Shown: positions 1-8,984 of the stretch, piece by piece
Position numbering within the stretch: position 1 is the first letter of the stretch
How the letters are laid out: every line of letters starts with the position of its first letter
NCBI RefSeq assembly: GCF_022808985.1
Contig: NZ_JAKZFT010000004.1
Coordinates: 248,001-312,000, forward strand
Origin: Geotalea sp. SG265
GTDB taxonomy: Bacteria > Desulfobacterota > Desulfuromonadia > Geobacterales > Geobacteraceae
Direction of reading: 5' to 3'
DNA length: 64,000 bases
Made by a program: the position numbers and the translations under genes
Notes under the pieces: generated by a model
Databases searched by the model: none
Told to the model about the DNA's origin: nothing
What the model saw: only the letters and a program-made list of their open reading frames with translations

Positions 1-57
1 GAAATACTGGACCAGGTTATAGGTGAACGAATCGTAATTGTCGATCATCAGCAGCAT
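1..57 (-). CDS. trpG: Anthranilate synthase component II (glutamine amidotransferase), N-terminal fragment
   Basis: Only the first 19 codons lie in the window; the gene runs off the left edge. The translation opens with MLLMIDNYDSFTYNLVQ, the conserved start of TrpG/PabA class-I amidotransferases, which take NH3 from glutamine and pass it to TrpE. It lies downstream of trpE on the same strand, 76 bp away, so a trpE-trpG operon is likely. TrpG cannot be told from PabA on 19 residues; the call rests on its trpE neighbour. The gap to trpE holds a heptamer repeat array, described separately. Confidence 0.85.
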   Translation of the reverse strand, partial: MLLMIDNYDSFTYNLVQYF

Positions 58-75
58 GTGGCTTCCTTTGGAAGA

Positions 76-110
76 GTTCGTGGTTCGAGGTGCGAGGTTC
101 GAAGTTGAAA
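76..110. repeat. Heptanucleotide tandem array between trpE and trpG
   Basis: Five consecutive 7-bp units fill 76-110: GTTCGTG, GTTCGAG, GTGCGAG, GTTCGAA and a degraded GTTGAAA. On the gene strand the unit reads roughly CTCGAAC. The array fills about half of the trpE-trpG gap and ends about 18 bp before the trpG start codon, so it could influence trpG translation initiation. Two other heptamer arrays of different sequence occur at 27037-27110 and 34343-34370. Confidence 0.7.
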
Positions 111-133
111 CCCTTCCATACTTTGTACTGCAA

Positions 134-1609
134 TTATTCCAGGCCTCGCTCCACTGTTTCTATGGCCTTGACCACAGCCATGGATTTGTTGACCGTCTCC
201 TGGTATTCGGCGGCGGGGACCGAGTCGGCGACGATACCGGCTCCCGCTTGGAGGTGCACCATGCCGTCCTTGATCACCAGGGTTCTGATGGCGATGGCGA
301 GGTCCATGTTGCCGGAGAAGGAGAAATAGCCGACGGCGCCGCCATATACTTCCCGCCGCACCGGCTCCAGTTCGTTGATGATCTCCATAGCCCTGACCTT
401 TGGGGCACCGGAAAGGGTACCGGCAGGAAACGTCGCCCGCACCACGTCGAAGGCGTCCTTCCCCTCAGCCAATTCCCCCTGGACATTGGAGACGATGTGC
501 ATAACGTGGGAATAGCGCTCCACCACCATCAGCTCCGAAACATTGACGGTGCCTGTCCTGCAGACCCGTCCCAGGTCGTTTCTCCCCAGGTCCACCAGCA
601 TGACATGCTCGGCCCGCTCCTTGGGATCGGCCAGCATTTCTTCTTCCATGGCCAGGTCTTTTTCGAGGGTCTTGCCCCGCGGCCGCGTGCCAGCAATGGG
701 GCGCAGTTCAACGCGGTTGGCCTCCCGGCGCACCATGACCTCCGGCGAAGCCCCGACCACCAGAGTATCGTCAAGGCGGAGAAAAAACATGTAGGGTGAA
801 GGATTGAGGGTTCGCAGCACCCGGTAGATGTCCAGCGGATCTACGGTAAGCTCGGCGGAAAAACGCTGGGAGAGCACTACCTGGAAAATGTCCCCGGCCC
901 GTATATATTCCTTGCATTTTTCCACGGCACCTTCGAAGGCTTCCCGGTCCATGCCCGACTTGAAGGAGCTTTTCTTTTTTTGGGGGGAAACTGCGGGGGC
1001 CGGAAGCGGCGTTTTCAATTTCTCGATGAGTGCGTCGATCTTTGCCGTGGCCTCTGCGTAGGCAGCCTCCACCGTCTTGCCGCTGTCCAGATGAGCGTTG
1101 GATACGACCTTGATCTTTTGGCTGACGTTGTCGAAGATGAGGATGGTGTCGGTGATGACGAAGTAGGAATCATACGCCCCGATGAGAGCCGGCTTTCCCG
1201 TCGGCAGTTCCTCGAAATGGCGCACCATGTCATAGCCTAGATAACCAACCGCCCCGCCGAAAAACCGGGGTATGCCGTCGATCATTACCGGCTGGTACCG
1301 ACCGAGATAATCCCGGACGAAGTTCAGGGGGTCGGCACAGGCCTGTTTTCGCCCGATCCCCTCTTCGATGATTTCCACTGTATTACCCATGGTGCGGATG
1401 ACAACGGAAGGATTGGAACCGAGAAAGGTGTAGCGTGCCCATTTTTCCCCACCCTCGATACTTTCCAGGAGGAAGGCGTATCTGCCGTCGTCAATCTTCT
1501 TGAAGGCGCTGACCGGGGTGTCGAGGTCGGCCATGATTTCCCGGTAAACGGGAATAAGATTGCCGTTTGCGGCAAGGGTGCGGAATGCGGCTAAATCGGG
1601 GTAGTACAT
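134..1609 (-). CDS. trpE: Anthranilate synthase component I
   Basis: This 491-residue protein converts chorismate plus ammonia (from TrpG) to anthranilate, the first committed step of tryptophan synthesis, in the cytoplasm. The N-terminal domain (about 25-165) carries LLES at 47-50, the element linked to tryptophan feedback binding in this family. The C-terminal chorismate-binding domain (about 225-480) shows PIAGTRPRG, DLGRNDLGRVC and GAGIVADS, all typical. Length is normal. The start is the ATG at 1609, with a G-rich stretch (GGGGG) about 5 nt upstream. A good sigma-70-type promoter lies at 1670-1698. No Trp-codon-rich leader peptide is visible in the short leader, so classic attenuation is not supported. 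PabB is an alternative, but the LLES motif and trpG neighbour favour TrpE. Confidence 0.95.
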   Translation of the reverse strand: MYYPDLAAFRTLAANGNLIPVYREIMADLDTPVSAFKKIDDGRYAFLLESIEGGEKWARYTFLGSNPSVVIRTMGNTVEIIEEGIGRKQACADPLNFVRDYLGRYQPVMIDGIPRFFGGAVGYLGYDMVRHFEELPTGKPALIGAYDSYFVITDTILIFDNVSQKIKVVSNAHLDSGKTVEAAYAEATAKIDALIEKLKTPLPAPAVSPQKKKSSFKSGMDREAFEGAVEKCKEYIRAGDIFQVVLSQRFSAELTVDPLDIYRVLRTLNPSPYMFFLRLDDTLVVGASPEVMVRREANRVELRPIAGTRPRGKTLEKDLAMEEEMLADPKERAEHVMLVDLGRNDLGRVCRTGTVNVSELMVVERYSHVMHIVSNVQGELAEGKDAFDVVRATFPAGTLSGAPKVRAMEIINELEPVRREVYGGAVGYFSFSGNMDLAIAIRTLVIKDGMVHLQAGAGIVADSVPAAEYQETVNKSMAVVKAIETVERGLE

Positions 1610-1669
1610 GAAAGCCCCCGTGGACAGGGTGAGTGGGTGATGTGGTTACGGATAAAAACGGAAAGGATT

Positions 1670-1698
1670 TAAATAGCATAGCAGCAGGAAGGTGTCAA
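1670..1698 (-). promoter_or_regulatory. Sigma-70-type promoter of trpE
   Basis: On the minus strand a perfect TTGACA (1693-1698) is followed after exactly 17 bp by TATTTA (1670-1675). Transcription would start near 1662, about 50 nt before the trpE ATG. The -35 box overlaps the stop codon of the upstream histidine kinase, so trpE can be transcribed independently of the kinase genes. Confidence 0.65.
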
Positions 1699-3470
1699 GA
1701 AATGGGGACCGAAAGGGGCAGGGTAAAGTAAAACACCGCCCCTTTGCCCACATCACCCTCAGCCCATATCCGGCCGCCGTGGCGATTGATGATGCGCTGA
1801 ACGGTAGCAAGGCCGATGCCGGTTCCCTCGAATTCACTTTCGTTGTGAAGCCGCTGAAACGGCATGAATAATTTGTCACAGTACGCCATATCGAAACCGA
1901 CACCATCGTCCCTGACGAAAATTATCTGCTCGCCGTCCTTGATCATGCTGTCGAATTCAATGACTGCTTCATCCTTTTTCGAGGTATATTTCCAGGCATT
2001 ACCCAGCAGGTTCTCCATGACAAGCCGTAGCAGGTTTCTGTCGCCAGTGACGAAGATATCACCTTTGCTCTTGAAGGCAACTTTCCGCAGTGGCGCCGTA
2101 TCTCTGAACATCTCCATGATGGAACAGGCCATCTCGGTGAGATTGACAGTTTCGTGCCTCATCTCCTTGCGGGATACCCGCGAAAGATCGAGAAGGTCGT
2201 CGATCAGGGCACCCATACGGTCCGTCGCGGCGCAGATGCGCCGAAGGTAGCTCCGCCCCTGCTCATCCAGGGATTCCAGGCAATCTTCAATAAGCGCCTG
2301 GCTGAAACCGTTGATGTGACGCAGCGGCGCGCGCAGGTCGTGGGAGACCGAATAACAGAAAGATTCCAGCTCCTGGTTGGCGGCATCAGCCTCAAGAGCA
2401 TGGAATTTCAGGTTTGCCTGGGCCTGAGACAAGGCATCGAGCATGCCGTTTATGGCACAGGCGAGATCACGAATCTCATCATTACCCGTGGTCGAGACAC
2501 GCCCGGTAAAATTGCTGTCGATCCCTATGTCCGCCACGCCTTTGCTCAGGTTGCCCAGCCGGGAGATCACCAGTTTGTCGAGCAACAAGAGAAAAACGAT
2601 GGCAAAGACTGTCCCGATAAGGATCCAGGATAACATGAAAAAGCGGATGGTGGCCCTGCCCTCGCCAAGAATGTCGCGCGCCGTCTCCACACGCAGGAGG
2701 AGCGCCGGCTTGCCGTACACATCCTTCAGCACGGTGTAACCGGCTATTCTCTCCGAATTGATTGGTCGGACAAGCAACGGTTTCGTTCCATCAGCCAGAA
2801 GCGACGATGCCTGCCGCAAATCGGGCCGCTTCTGAGCATGGTCCAGCGGAAGCATCATCAAAGACAAATGGGTCGTTTTCTGCAGATGGTCGATCTCCTG
2901 CGCGTCGAGAAAACGGCCGACGATGAGAGATCCGCGCACAGGGCCTCTGAATTCACTGGTGAGTATCGGGCGGGAAGCGAGGAGTAGAATGCCCTCAGGC
3001 AGCGTGACGATGCCGGAAACGGAGCCACCGGTATCCCTGTGGTGAACAAGGGGATTATCCGGGGTAATCTGGCGCAGAAAGCTTTGGGGAAAGGGGCTGG
3101 CGGTACCGGTCAGCCGGTTGACTGACTTGGCATAGACAATGTGGCCGGAGGAATTAACGAACAGCATGAGGCTGATTTTCAGGTTGGCGAAAGCGGAATC
3201 AGCGAGATTCTTTTTTATGAATTCTTTATTAGCATTCTCAATGAAGGCATAGGCGTCGTCCCAGCCGGCATAATCGCCTGCCGTGGCATTGATGGTGTTC
3301 AACTCTGCCGCAAAGGCATCTTTTGCTCTGTCAATGTTTTTCCCGACTTCCTGCTCTTCCAGCGAGGAATAGCTATTGAGCAGAATCTGGTTCGACGTGA
3401 CACAGAGAAACGCCATAAGACCGGCTAAGGTGAGACAGATGACCAGCAGGCTTTTTTGGCGTAATCTCAT
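1695..3470 (-). CDS. Membrane sensor histidine kinase with CHASE4-like periplasmic domain
   Basis: This 591-residue kinase has a membrane segment at about 7-29, a periplasmic region at about 35-275 resembling CHASE4 (the GDYAGWDDAY stretch near 65-74 is typical), a second membrane segment at about 277-298, a HAMP region to about 352, then HisKA with the phospho-accepting H377 in SVSHDLRAPL. The HATPase domain shows the N box around N491, DGVGFD at 522-527 and GTGIGLATV at 549-557. It has no receiver domain and no response regulator is adjacent. From H377 to the C-terminus it is roughly three-quarters identical by eye to the next upstream kinase, while the sensors are unrelated. The start is ATG at 3470 with a weak GAG-type ribosome site. 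The ligand is unknown. Confidence 0.9.
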   Translation of the reverse strand: MRLRQKSLLVICLTLAGLMAFLCVTSNQILLNSYSSLEEQEVGKNIDRAKDAFAAELNTINATAGDYAGWDDAYAFIENANKEFIKKNLADSAFANLKISLMLFVNSSGHIVYAKSVNRLTGTASPFPQSFLRQITPDNPLVHHRDTGGSVSGIVTLPEGILLLASRPILTSEFRGPVRGSLIVGRFLDAQEIDHLQKTTHLSLMMLPLDHAQKRPDLRQASSLLADGTKPLLVRPINSERIAGYTVLKDVYGKPALLLRVETARDILGEGRATIRFFMLSWILIGTVFAIVFLLLLDKLVISRLGNLSKGVADIGIDSNFTGRVSTTGNDEIRDLACAINGMLDALSQAQANLKFHALEADAANQELESFCYSVSHDLRAPLRHINGFSQALIEDCLESLDEQGRSYLRRICAATDRMGALIDDLLDLSRVSRKEMRHETVNLTEMACSIMEMFRDTAPLRKVAFKSKGDIFVTGDRNLLRLVMENLLGNAWKYTSKKDEAVIEFDSMIKDGEQIIFVRDDGVGFDMAYCDKLFMPFQRLHNESEFEGTGIGLATVQRIINRHGGRIWAEGDVGKGAVFYFTLPLSVPIS

Positions 3471-3483
3471 CCGCTACTCTCGA

Positions 3484-3497
3484 TTGACTGTAGTCAA
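3484..3497. promoter_or_regulatory. Short perfect palindrome upstream of the CHASE4 kinase
   Basis: TTGACTGTAGTCAA is a perfect inverted repeat (TTGACT / AGTCAA around GT) lying 14 bp upstream of the kinase start, within the 133-bp gap between the two kinases. It could be an operator, or chance. No well-placed -10 box accompanies its TTGACT half. The rest of the gap (3498-3603) shows nothing I recognise. Confidence 0.3.
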
Positions 3498-3603
3498 GCT
3501 CGGGGGCAAGAATGTTACAGGTTCTCCTCCCCTGCTCAGCACATGAATCAGGAGCGCAAGCAATGATGGTGCCCAATCAGCGTTTACAACGATCCGGGCC
3601 GGC

Positions 3604-5529
3604 TTAAGGAGCGACGTCTACCTGTGGCAGGGTAAAAAAGAAGGAAGCACCGGTTCCGACCTCCGCTTCACCCCAGACCTTGCCACCGTGGCGGTGAATG
3701 ATGCGCTGGACGGTGGCAAGCCCGATGCCCATCCCTTCAAAATCGGCATCGCTGTGCAGCCTCTGGAAAGCACCGAACAACTTGTCGGCATATTTCATGT
3801 CAAAACCGACCCCATTATCCCGAACGAAAAATATCTGCTCTCCATTCTTGGTCACGGTGTTGAATTCTATGGATGCCTCATCGTTCTTGGATGTGTATTT
3901 CCAGGCATTGCCCATGAGGTTCTCCATGACAATGCGGAGAAGGTTACGGTCACCGTTGACCTTGATATCGGCGGCGCACCTGAAGGCGGCGTTTCTTTCG
4001 GGAGCCGTTTCCTTGAACATTTCGATGATTGAGCAGGCCATCTCACTAAGATTGACCTGCTCATGCTTCATTTCGTTGCGGGATACCCGGGAGAGCTCAA
4101 GGAGTTCGTCGATCAGAAGTCCCATGCGATCGGTCGCCGCGCAGATGCGCCGCAGGTAATTCCGCCCCTGGTCATCCAGGGATTCAAGGCAATCCTCAAG
4201 AAGTGCCTGGCTGAAGCCGTTGATATGGCGCAAGGGCGCGCGCAGGTCGTGGGAAACCGAGTAGCAGAAGGATTCCAGCTCCCGGTTCGCCGTTTCGAGC
4301 TGCAGGGTACGCTCGGCCACTCGTTGTTCCAGTTCCTCGTTCAAACGCCGTATCTCTCCATGGCTCTTGGACAACTCGTCCTGGCTGTGCAGATACTCGT
4401 CGATCTGCTGGCGGAGTTCCTCTTCGATGGAGGTCAGCTCCTCGTTGCGCTCCATCAACTCCTCTTCACGCTTGTTTATGGCATCGGCCATGTAAAAGAA
4501 CGTTGCCGAAAGGGCCTCGATCTCCCGAAATTCACCGGGGACCGGAACCAGGGAATAGTCTCCTCCGGCAAGTTTATGGGCATTGGTCATTAGCCGGTCC
4601 AGGGGAAGGAGAATCTTTTTCAGCCCCCATGATGCTGCCAAAACAGAAAACGCCAGGGCTGCCAGAAGACCGTACATGAAGATTTTTTCGGCTTTTCGCA
4701 CCGGAGCATAGGCCTCATCCACATCATGGGCAACGACCACAAGCCAGCCGGTTTCGGGAATCTGTACCGCCGTTCCTTCTTTCTCCTTGCCGAGAAAGGT
4801 GTAGCGGTAGGTGCCGAAGCGGCCGGCAAAGGCATCCTTGATGATAGGAAGGTTGTTCAGGTTGAACTGCTGCCGAACCAGCCTTTCTTCGGGATGGGCG
4901 ATGACATTGCCGGCCCTGTTGACCACGTAGACATAACTGTATGAGGTATGGTCCAGTTGCTTGGTGATGGAAGTCAGCTCCCTCAGGTTGACGTTGGCGA
5001 TGACCAGTCCGCCGCTTATGGGAACGGACACGGCAACGGTGGGTTCACCGCTGATGGGCGAAATGAAGGTCCCCGACCAGTAGGGTCCCCCCTGCCGGTT
5101 TGCCTTACGGTAAAATTCCTGGCCGGACAGATCGATACCCAGGTAATTTTTCGGGATCATTCCCGAGATTTTCCGATGGCCCAGGTGGCTGATCCTGCCC
5201 CGTGCATCCAGAATAAAAATGGATTCGAAGAATTCATCAGCCGCAACTTCCCCATTAAGGACCAGGTCAAGATCGGGGCTCGTTCTCAGCCGGGAATCTC
5301 CATCCAGCTGTCCTGCCAGTTCCTGGACAATCTTCAGCTGGCCGTCCAGATGGCTGTTCACTTCACCGGCGACGGCAGTTGCCAGGTTCTTGTTCTGGCG
5401 TGAGATATCGCTGCGCAGGTCCTGGAAAAGAAAACGATCGGCGATCATACCCATGAACAGGGTTGGAATAAGGACAATCAGCAAGGCAATCAACAGCAAG
5501 GCATTCTTCAGGGTAATTTTTTTCTTCAC
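3604..5529 (-). CDS. Membrane sensor histidine kinase with double-Cache periplasmic domain
   Basis: This 641-residue kinase has a membrane segment at about 9-30, a periplasmic region at about 40-272 of the double-Cache type (the SGQEFYRKA...PYWSGTFISP pattern near 135-159 is typical of dCache_1), a second membrane segment at about 282-303, HAMP at about 303-355, a long coiled coil (about 352-418), HisKA with H427 in SVSHDLRAPL, and a complete HATPase domain. The kinase half closely matches the adjacent CHASE4 kinase. The start is a GTG at 5529, only 3 bp after the stop of the binding-protein gene, so translation is probably coupled to it. Cache domains usually bind small ligands such as amino or organic acids; the ligand here is unknown. 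No response regulator is encoded nearby. Confidence 0.9.
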   Translation of the reverse strand: MKKKITLKNALLLIALLIVLIPTLFMGMIADRFLFQDLRSDISRQNKNLATAVAGEVNSHLDGQLKIVQELAGQLDGDSRLRTSPDLDLVLNGEVAADEFFESIFILDARGRISHLGHRKISGMIPKNYLGIDLSGQEFYRKANRQGGPYWSGTFISPISGEPTVAVSVPISGGLVIANVNLRELTSITKQLDHTSYSYVYVVNRAGNVIAHPEERLVRQQFNLNNLPIIKDAFAGRFGTYRYTFLGKEKEGTAVQIPETGWLVVVAHDVDEAYAPVRKAEKIFMYGLLAALAFSVLAASWGLKKILLPLDRLMTNAHKLAGGDYSLVPVPGEFREIEALSATFFYMADAINKREEELMERNEELTSIEEELRQQIDEYLHSQDELSKSHGEIRRLNEELEQRVAERTLQLETANRELESFCYSVSHDLRAPLRHINGFSQALLEDCLESLDDQGRNYLRRICAATDRMGLLIDELLELSRVSRNEMKHEQVNLSEMACSIIEMFKETAPERNAAFRCAADIKVNGDRNLLRIVMENLMGNAWKYTSKNDEASIEFNTVTKNGEQIFFVRDNGVGFDMKYADKLFGAFQRLHSDADFEGMGIGLATVQRIIHRHGGKVWGEAEVGTGASFFFTLPQVDVAP

Positions 5530-5532
5530 GTC

Positions 5533-6657
5533 TTATTTCACTCTCTGAAAGGAACCGTTTTTTACCACCATAAGAAAAGGTGACTCTTTGGGGTCGCCGA
5601 ACCTGTCTATCACTATTTGATCCTGCAATCCATCGAAATGCACAATGGAGAGAATGGTTGACTTCAGCTTCTTCGGGTCGCTGTCGCGGGCCAGAGCGGT
5701 AAAAACCACCCTTGCCGCATCATAGGCATGGACTGCGGCAAAGGTGGGATCGCGGCGAAATCTTTCCCGGTAGTTTCTTCTGAAAGCCAGGTATGCCGGG
5801 TTGGTGCTGTTGCGGTCGAAGGTCTGAAAGAAGGTGATTCCCTCTACTGCCCGCCCTCCCTGGCTCAGCAGATCGTCTGTGGTCGCCCATTCGGAAACGA
5901 CGACCGGGATGCGGGAGCCAGCCCTGCGCAAGTGCTGGCAGATCATTGCCGTGTCCATGGCGCCGGCGATGATGAAGAGTCCCTGGGAACCGTCGCTGGC
6001 GATCTGCGCGGCCAAGCGTGGATAATCAGCACCCCCACCTCCCTTGAAGGAAAGCCCCTGGACGACCCTTCCTCCCAGTCTGCGGTAGTCTTCGCTGAAA
6101 TATCTGTACAAGCCCAGGGTATGCGCTTCGTTGGTGCTGTCATAAATGACGGAAACTGAGCGAATGCCCATTTTTTCAATGACATGGGTGGAGAGCAGCT
6201 GCGCTACTTTCCTGCTGGGAGGATACACCCGGAGGAAAAAATCGTCGATGCCGGTCAGGTCGTTGCTGCCGGTGGTGGGGCTCACCATTACCAGCTGTGC
6301 AGGGTTGGTTACGGAAAGGCCGGCTACCGACATGACACTGGTCATGTGACCGATGACGGCAACGGCACCTGCCTCAATCAGTTCCCGGTCAACTTTCTTG
6401 GCCTGCTCAGGGTCCTGGGCATCATCCTTGGCCAGGAGCTCCACCTTCCGACCACGTATACCGCCGGCCGCATTTACCTCCTCCACTGCCAAAAGGGCGC
6501 CGTCACGGCCGGAGATTCCCAGGTCGGCAAATTTTCCGGTCAACGGCCCTGCGTAACCGAGGTAAATGGGTTGCTTGTTCCGACAACCCGACTGCAGCAC
6601 CAAGACCGACAGAAGGGAAAACATCAAAAGAAGCTGCGGGAAAATACGAATGGTCAT
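5533..6657 (-). CDS. Periplasmic branched-chain amino acid/amide-type ABC substrate-binding protein (Peripla_BP_6)
   Basis: This 374-residue exported protein belongs to the LivJ/LivK-like (HAAT) binding-protein family. A hydrophobic signal segment ends in LQSGC, a lipobox-like sequence with an unusual Q at -3, so it may be a lipoprotein. The mature part opens with IYLGYAGPLTGKFADLG and keeps the VAVIGHMTS and VSPTTGS segments typical of type-I folds. An in-frame ATG lies 24 bp upstream, but the ATG at 6657 has the far better ribosome site (GGAAGGGGGG). No permease or ATPase gene is present; the next gene, 3 bp downstream, is the Cache histidine kinase. A sensory role with that kinase is therefore as likely as transport. 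The ligand is unknown. Confidence 0.85.
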   Translation of the reverse strand: MTIRIFPQLLLMFSLLSVLVLQSGCRNKQPIYLGYAGPLTGKFADLGISGRDGALLAVEEVNAAGGIRGRKVELLAKDDAQDPEQAKKVDRELIEAGAVAVIGHMTSVMSVAGLSVTNPAQLVMVSPTTGSNDLTGIDDFFLRVYPPSRKVAQLLSTHVIEKMGIRSVSVIYDSTNEAHTLGLYRYFSEDYRRLGGRVVQGLSFKGGGGADYPRLAAQIASDGSQGLFIIAGAMDTAMICQHLRRAGSRIPVVVSEWATTDDLLSQGGRAVEGITFFQTFDRNSTNPAYLAFRRNYRERFRRDPTFAAVHAYDAARVVFTALARDSDPKKLKSTILSIVHFDGLQDQIVIDRFGDPKESPFLMVVKNGSFQRVK

Positions 6658-6723
6658 GCACCCCCCTTCCCGTGGACTCATACTACTAGTTACATGTCGG
6701 CTATGCCCGGCGAAAATTGAGCC

Positions 6724-6752
6724 ATCATATAATTTTGTCAGTTAATTGTCCA
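6724..6752 (-). promoter_or_regulatory. Sigma-70-type promoter of the binding protein / kinase operon
   Basis: On the minus strand TGGACA (6747-6752) and TATGAT (6724-6729) are separated by 17 bp, each matching the consensus at 5 of 6 positions. It is positioned to transcribe the binding protein and then both kinases. The same 217-bp region must also hold the divergent htpG promoter, which I could not place with confidence. Confidence 0.55.
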
Positions 6753-6874
6753 TAATTAGCGCTTTTAATAAGCCGGGGAGGCCACTACAGCAATTTACAC
6801 CTTGAAAATTGCACCGACAATGATTAGGTTGTTGCAAACCGACTCTACTTTTGCACAAAGGAGAACCACCGTTC

Positions 6875-8806
6875 ATGACCAAGAGCACGAAAAAGTTCGA
6901 AACAGAAGTACAGCAGCTACTAGACCTGGTTATACATTCCCTCTACTCGAACAAGGACATCTTCCTGCGAGAGCTTGTATCCAACGCCTCAGACGCCATC
7001 GATAAAATCAAATTCGAGTCCCATTCCAACATGGACCTTCTGGAAGGCAACGCCGACTGGAAGATAAAGATCATCCCCGACAAAAACGCCGGCACCCTGA
7101 CCATCCGCGACAATGGTATCGGCATGAACAGGGCCGAGGTGGAAGAAAATATCGGCACCATTGCCCGCTCCGGCACCCGCGCCTTCATGGACGACCTGAA
7201 AGGGAAAAACCTTGCGGACAACCCGGAGCTGATCGGCCAGTTCGGCGTCGGCTTCTATGCTTCCTTCATGGTGGCCGACAAGGTGACCCTGATGACCCGC
7301 AAGTCAGGAGACAAGAATGCCGCCTGCTGCTGGGAATCCACCGGTGACGGCAGTTACACCATCGAAGACTGCGAAAAGGAGACCCGCGGTACCGACATCA
7401 CCCTGCATCTGAAAGAAGAGATGAAGGAATATCTGGACGAATGGAAGATTCGCGGCATCATCAAGAAATACTCCGACTACGTCCAGTACCACATCGTCAT
7501 GGATATAACCAGGGAAGAGCCGGTCAAGGGGGTGGACGGCAAAGTCATCGAGGGTGGCGGTACCATCGAAAAGACAACCGAAGAGACCCTGAACTCCATG
7601 AAGGCCATCTGGACCCGGCCCAAGAGCGAGATCAGCGAAGAGGAATACGAAGAGTTCTACAAGCATATTTCCCACGATTACGACAAACCGTTCCGCACCA
7701 TCCACTACTCCGCGGAAGGAACCAGTGAGTTCAAGGCACTGGTCTACATTCCCAGCCATAAACCATTCGACCTCTTCATGCGCGACCACAAGAAGGGAAT
7801 CCACCTCTACGTGAAGCGGGTCTTCATCACCGACAACTGCGAAGCGCTGGTTCCCGATTACCTGCGTTTCATGAAGGGGGTAGTTGACTCCAGCGACCTG
7901 CCCCTCAATGTCTCCCGCGAGATACTCCAGGAAGATGTGCAGATAAAACGGATCGAGAAGAACCTGGTGGGCAAGATCCTCTCCACCCTGGCGGAAACAA
8001 AGGGAAAAACCCCCGAAGACTACCTGAATTTCTACAGGGAATTCGGGCCGGTACTCAAGGAAGGAATCCACTTCGATTTCGCCAATAAGGAGAAGCTGCA
8101 GGACCTGGTCCTTTTCGAAAGCTCCAGAACCGACGAGGGGCAATTCGTTTCCCTGAAGGAATACGTGGCACGCATGCCCGAAAACCAGAAGGATATCTAC
8201 TACATAACCGGCCCCTCCCGCTCGGGCCTGGAAAATTCCCCGCACTTGGAGATATTCCGCAAGAAGGGCTTCGAGGTCCTCTACATGACTGACCCGGTGG
8301 ACGAATGGGTGGTTCAGGCCCTCACAGAGTATGACGGCAAAAAGCTCCATGCCGTAGACCGGGGAGACCTGGAACTGGACAGCGAAGAGGAAAAGAAAGA
8401 GAAGGAAGCCAAGCAGGAAGAGGCAAAGAAGCACTACCAGGGGGTGCTGGATTATATCAAGGAGCAGCTGAAGGACAAGGTCAAGGAGGTTCGTTTCTCC
8501 AACCGCCTCACCGACAGCGCCTGCTGCCTCGTTGCCGATCAATACGGGCTTAACGCCAATATGGAAAAAATCCTCAAAGCAATGAATCAGGAGGTGCCCG
8601 AGTCGAAGCGTGTTCTGGAGCTCAACCCCGACCACCCGCTGATGCAGGTCCTGAACGGGCTTTTCGAGAAGGACAAGGACAATCCGAAGCTCGCCGACTA
8701 CTGCGGTCTGCTCTATGACCAGGCCCTGCTCACAGAAGGTTCGCCCATCCCCGACCCACTCCGCTTCACCCGGCTCATTTCGGAGCTGATGGTGAAAGCG
8801 GCATAA
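6875..8806 (+). CDS. htpG: Chaperone protein HtpG (Hsp90)
   Basis: This 643-residue protein is the bacterial Hsp90, a cytoplasmic ATP-dependent chaperone that remodels client proteins. The N-terminal GHKL ATPase domain shows [18 protein letters not shown] and [13 protein letters not shown], as in all HtpG proteins. The middle domain includes [13 protein letters not shown]. Length is close to that of other HtpG proteins. A possible TTG start lies 24 nt upstream, but the AAAGGAG ribosome site fits the ATG at 6875. It is monocistronic: a divergent operon lies upstream and a strong terminator follows. CTTGAAA at 6801-6807 recalls a sigma-32 -35 element, but no good -10 partner was found. Confidence 0.97.
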   Translation: MTKSTKKFETEVQQLLDLVIHSLYSNKDIFLRELVSNASDAIDKIKFESHSNMDLLEGNADWKIKIIPDKNAGTLTIRDNGIGMNRAEVEENIGTIARSGTRAFMDDLKGKNLADNPELIGQFGVGFYASFMVADKVTLMTRKSGDKNAACCWESTGDGSYTIEDCEKETRGTDITLHLKEEMKEYLDEWKIRGIIKKYSDYVQYHIVMDITREEPVKGVDGKVIEGGGTIEKTTEETLNSMKAIWTRPKSEISEEEYEEFYKHISHDYDKPFRTIHYSAEGTSEFKALVYIPSHKPFDLFMRDHKKGIHLYVKRVFITDNCEALVPDYLRFMKGVVDSSDLPLNVSREILQEDVQIKRIEKNLVGKILSTLAETKGKTPEDYLNFYREFGPVLKEGIHFDFANKEKLQDLVLFESSRTDEGQFVSLKEYVARMPENQKDIYYITGPSRSGLENSPHLEIFRKKGFEVLYMTDPVDEWVVQALTEYDGKKLHAVDRGDLELDSEEEKKEKEAKQEEAKKHYQGVLDYIKEQLKDKVKEVRFSNRLTDSACCLVADQYGLNANMEKILKAMNQEVPESKRVLELNPDHPLMQVLNGLFEKDKDNPKLADYCGLLYDQALLTEGSPIPDPLRFTRLISELMVKAA

Positions 8807-8823
8807 CATCAGCTAGATGACGC

Positions 8824-8863
8824 AAAAAAGCCGGGCCGATCGAAGTCGGTCCGGCTTTTTTTT
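8824..8863 (+). terminator. Intrinsic terminator of htpG
   Basis: An A-rich run leads into a stem of AGCCGGGCCGA pairing with TCGGTCCGGCT, with one G-T pair, followed by eight T residues. The A run also gives a T run on the other strand, so it may act in both directions between htpG and the converging CDF gene. Confidence 0.9.
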
Positions 8864-8889
8864 GGTTTTTCTGGGAAGTTTCAGCGAAA

Positions 8890-8943
8890 GGCAGCCAGTC
8901 GCGACGTCGTCCGTTCGTCTGTCGCCACGACTGTCTTCCCTGG
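8890..8943 (-). repeat. Partial copy (one arm) of the 170-nt structured repeat
   Basis: Read on the minus strand this stretch contains GCGACAGA, then CGGACGA, then a GC-rich arm ending in CTGCC. These match in the same order the 3' third of the complete copies at 34696-34865 (plus) and 52618-52788 (minus). The 5' arm and middle are missing; that side runs into the 3' end of the CDF gene. It lies just past the htpG terminator in a convergent intergenic region. Confidence 0.55.
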
Positions 8944-8984
8944 AAATTTCTGGAGAACCTTTCTATGCTGTTTTCAATAACTCG

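Noticed and set aside
76-110. tRNA-like TTCGA motifs
   Set aside because: GTTCGA recurs only because of the heptamer repeat; no cloverleaf can be formed.
1610-1662. trp leader peptide / attenuator before trpE
   Set aside because: The leader is short, has no start codon followed by tandem Trp codons, and shows no terminator hairpin.
6801-6830. Sigma-32 heat-shock promoter of htpG
   Set aside because: CTTGAAA is present, but no CCCCAT-like -10 element lies at the right distance.
7304-8809. 501-codon open frame antisense to htpG
   Set aside because: It lies wholly across htpG, has no recognisable motif, no ribosome site and a composition typical of the reverse frame of a GC-rich gene. The same applies to long antisense frames at 28477-29808, 42001-43245 and 50078-51595.
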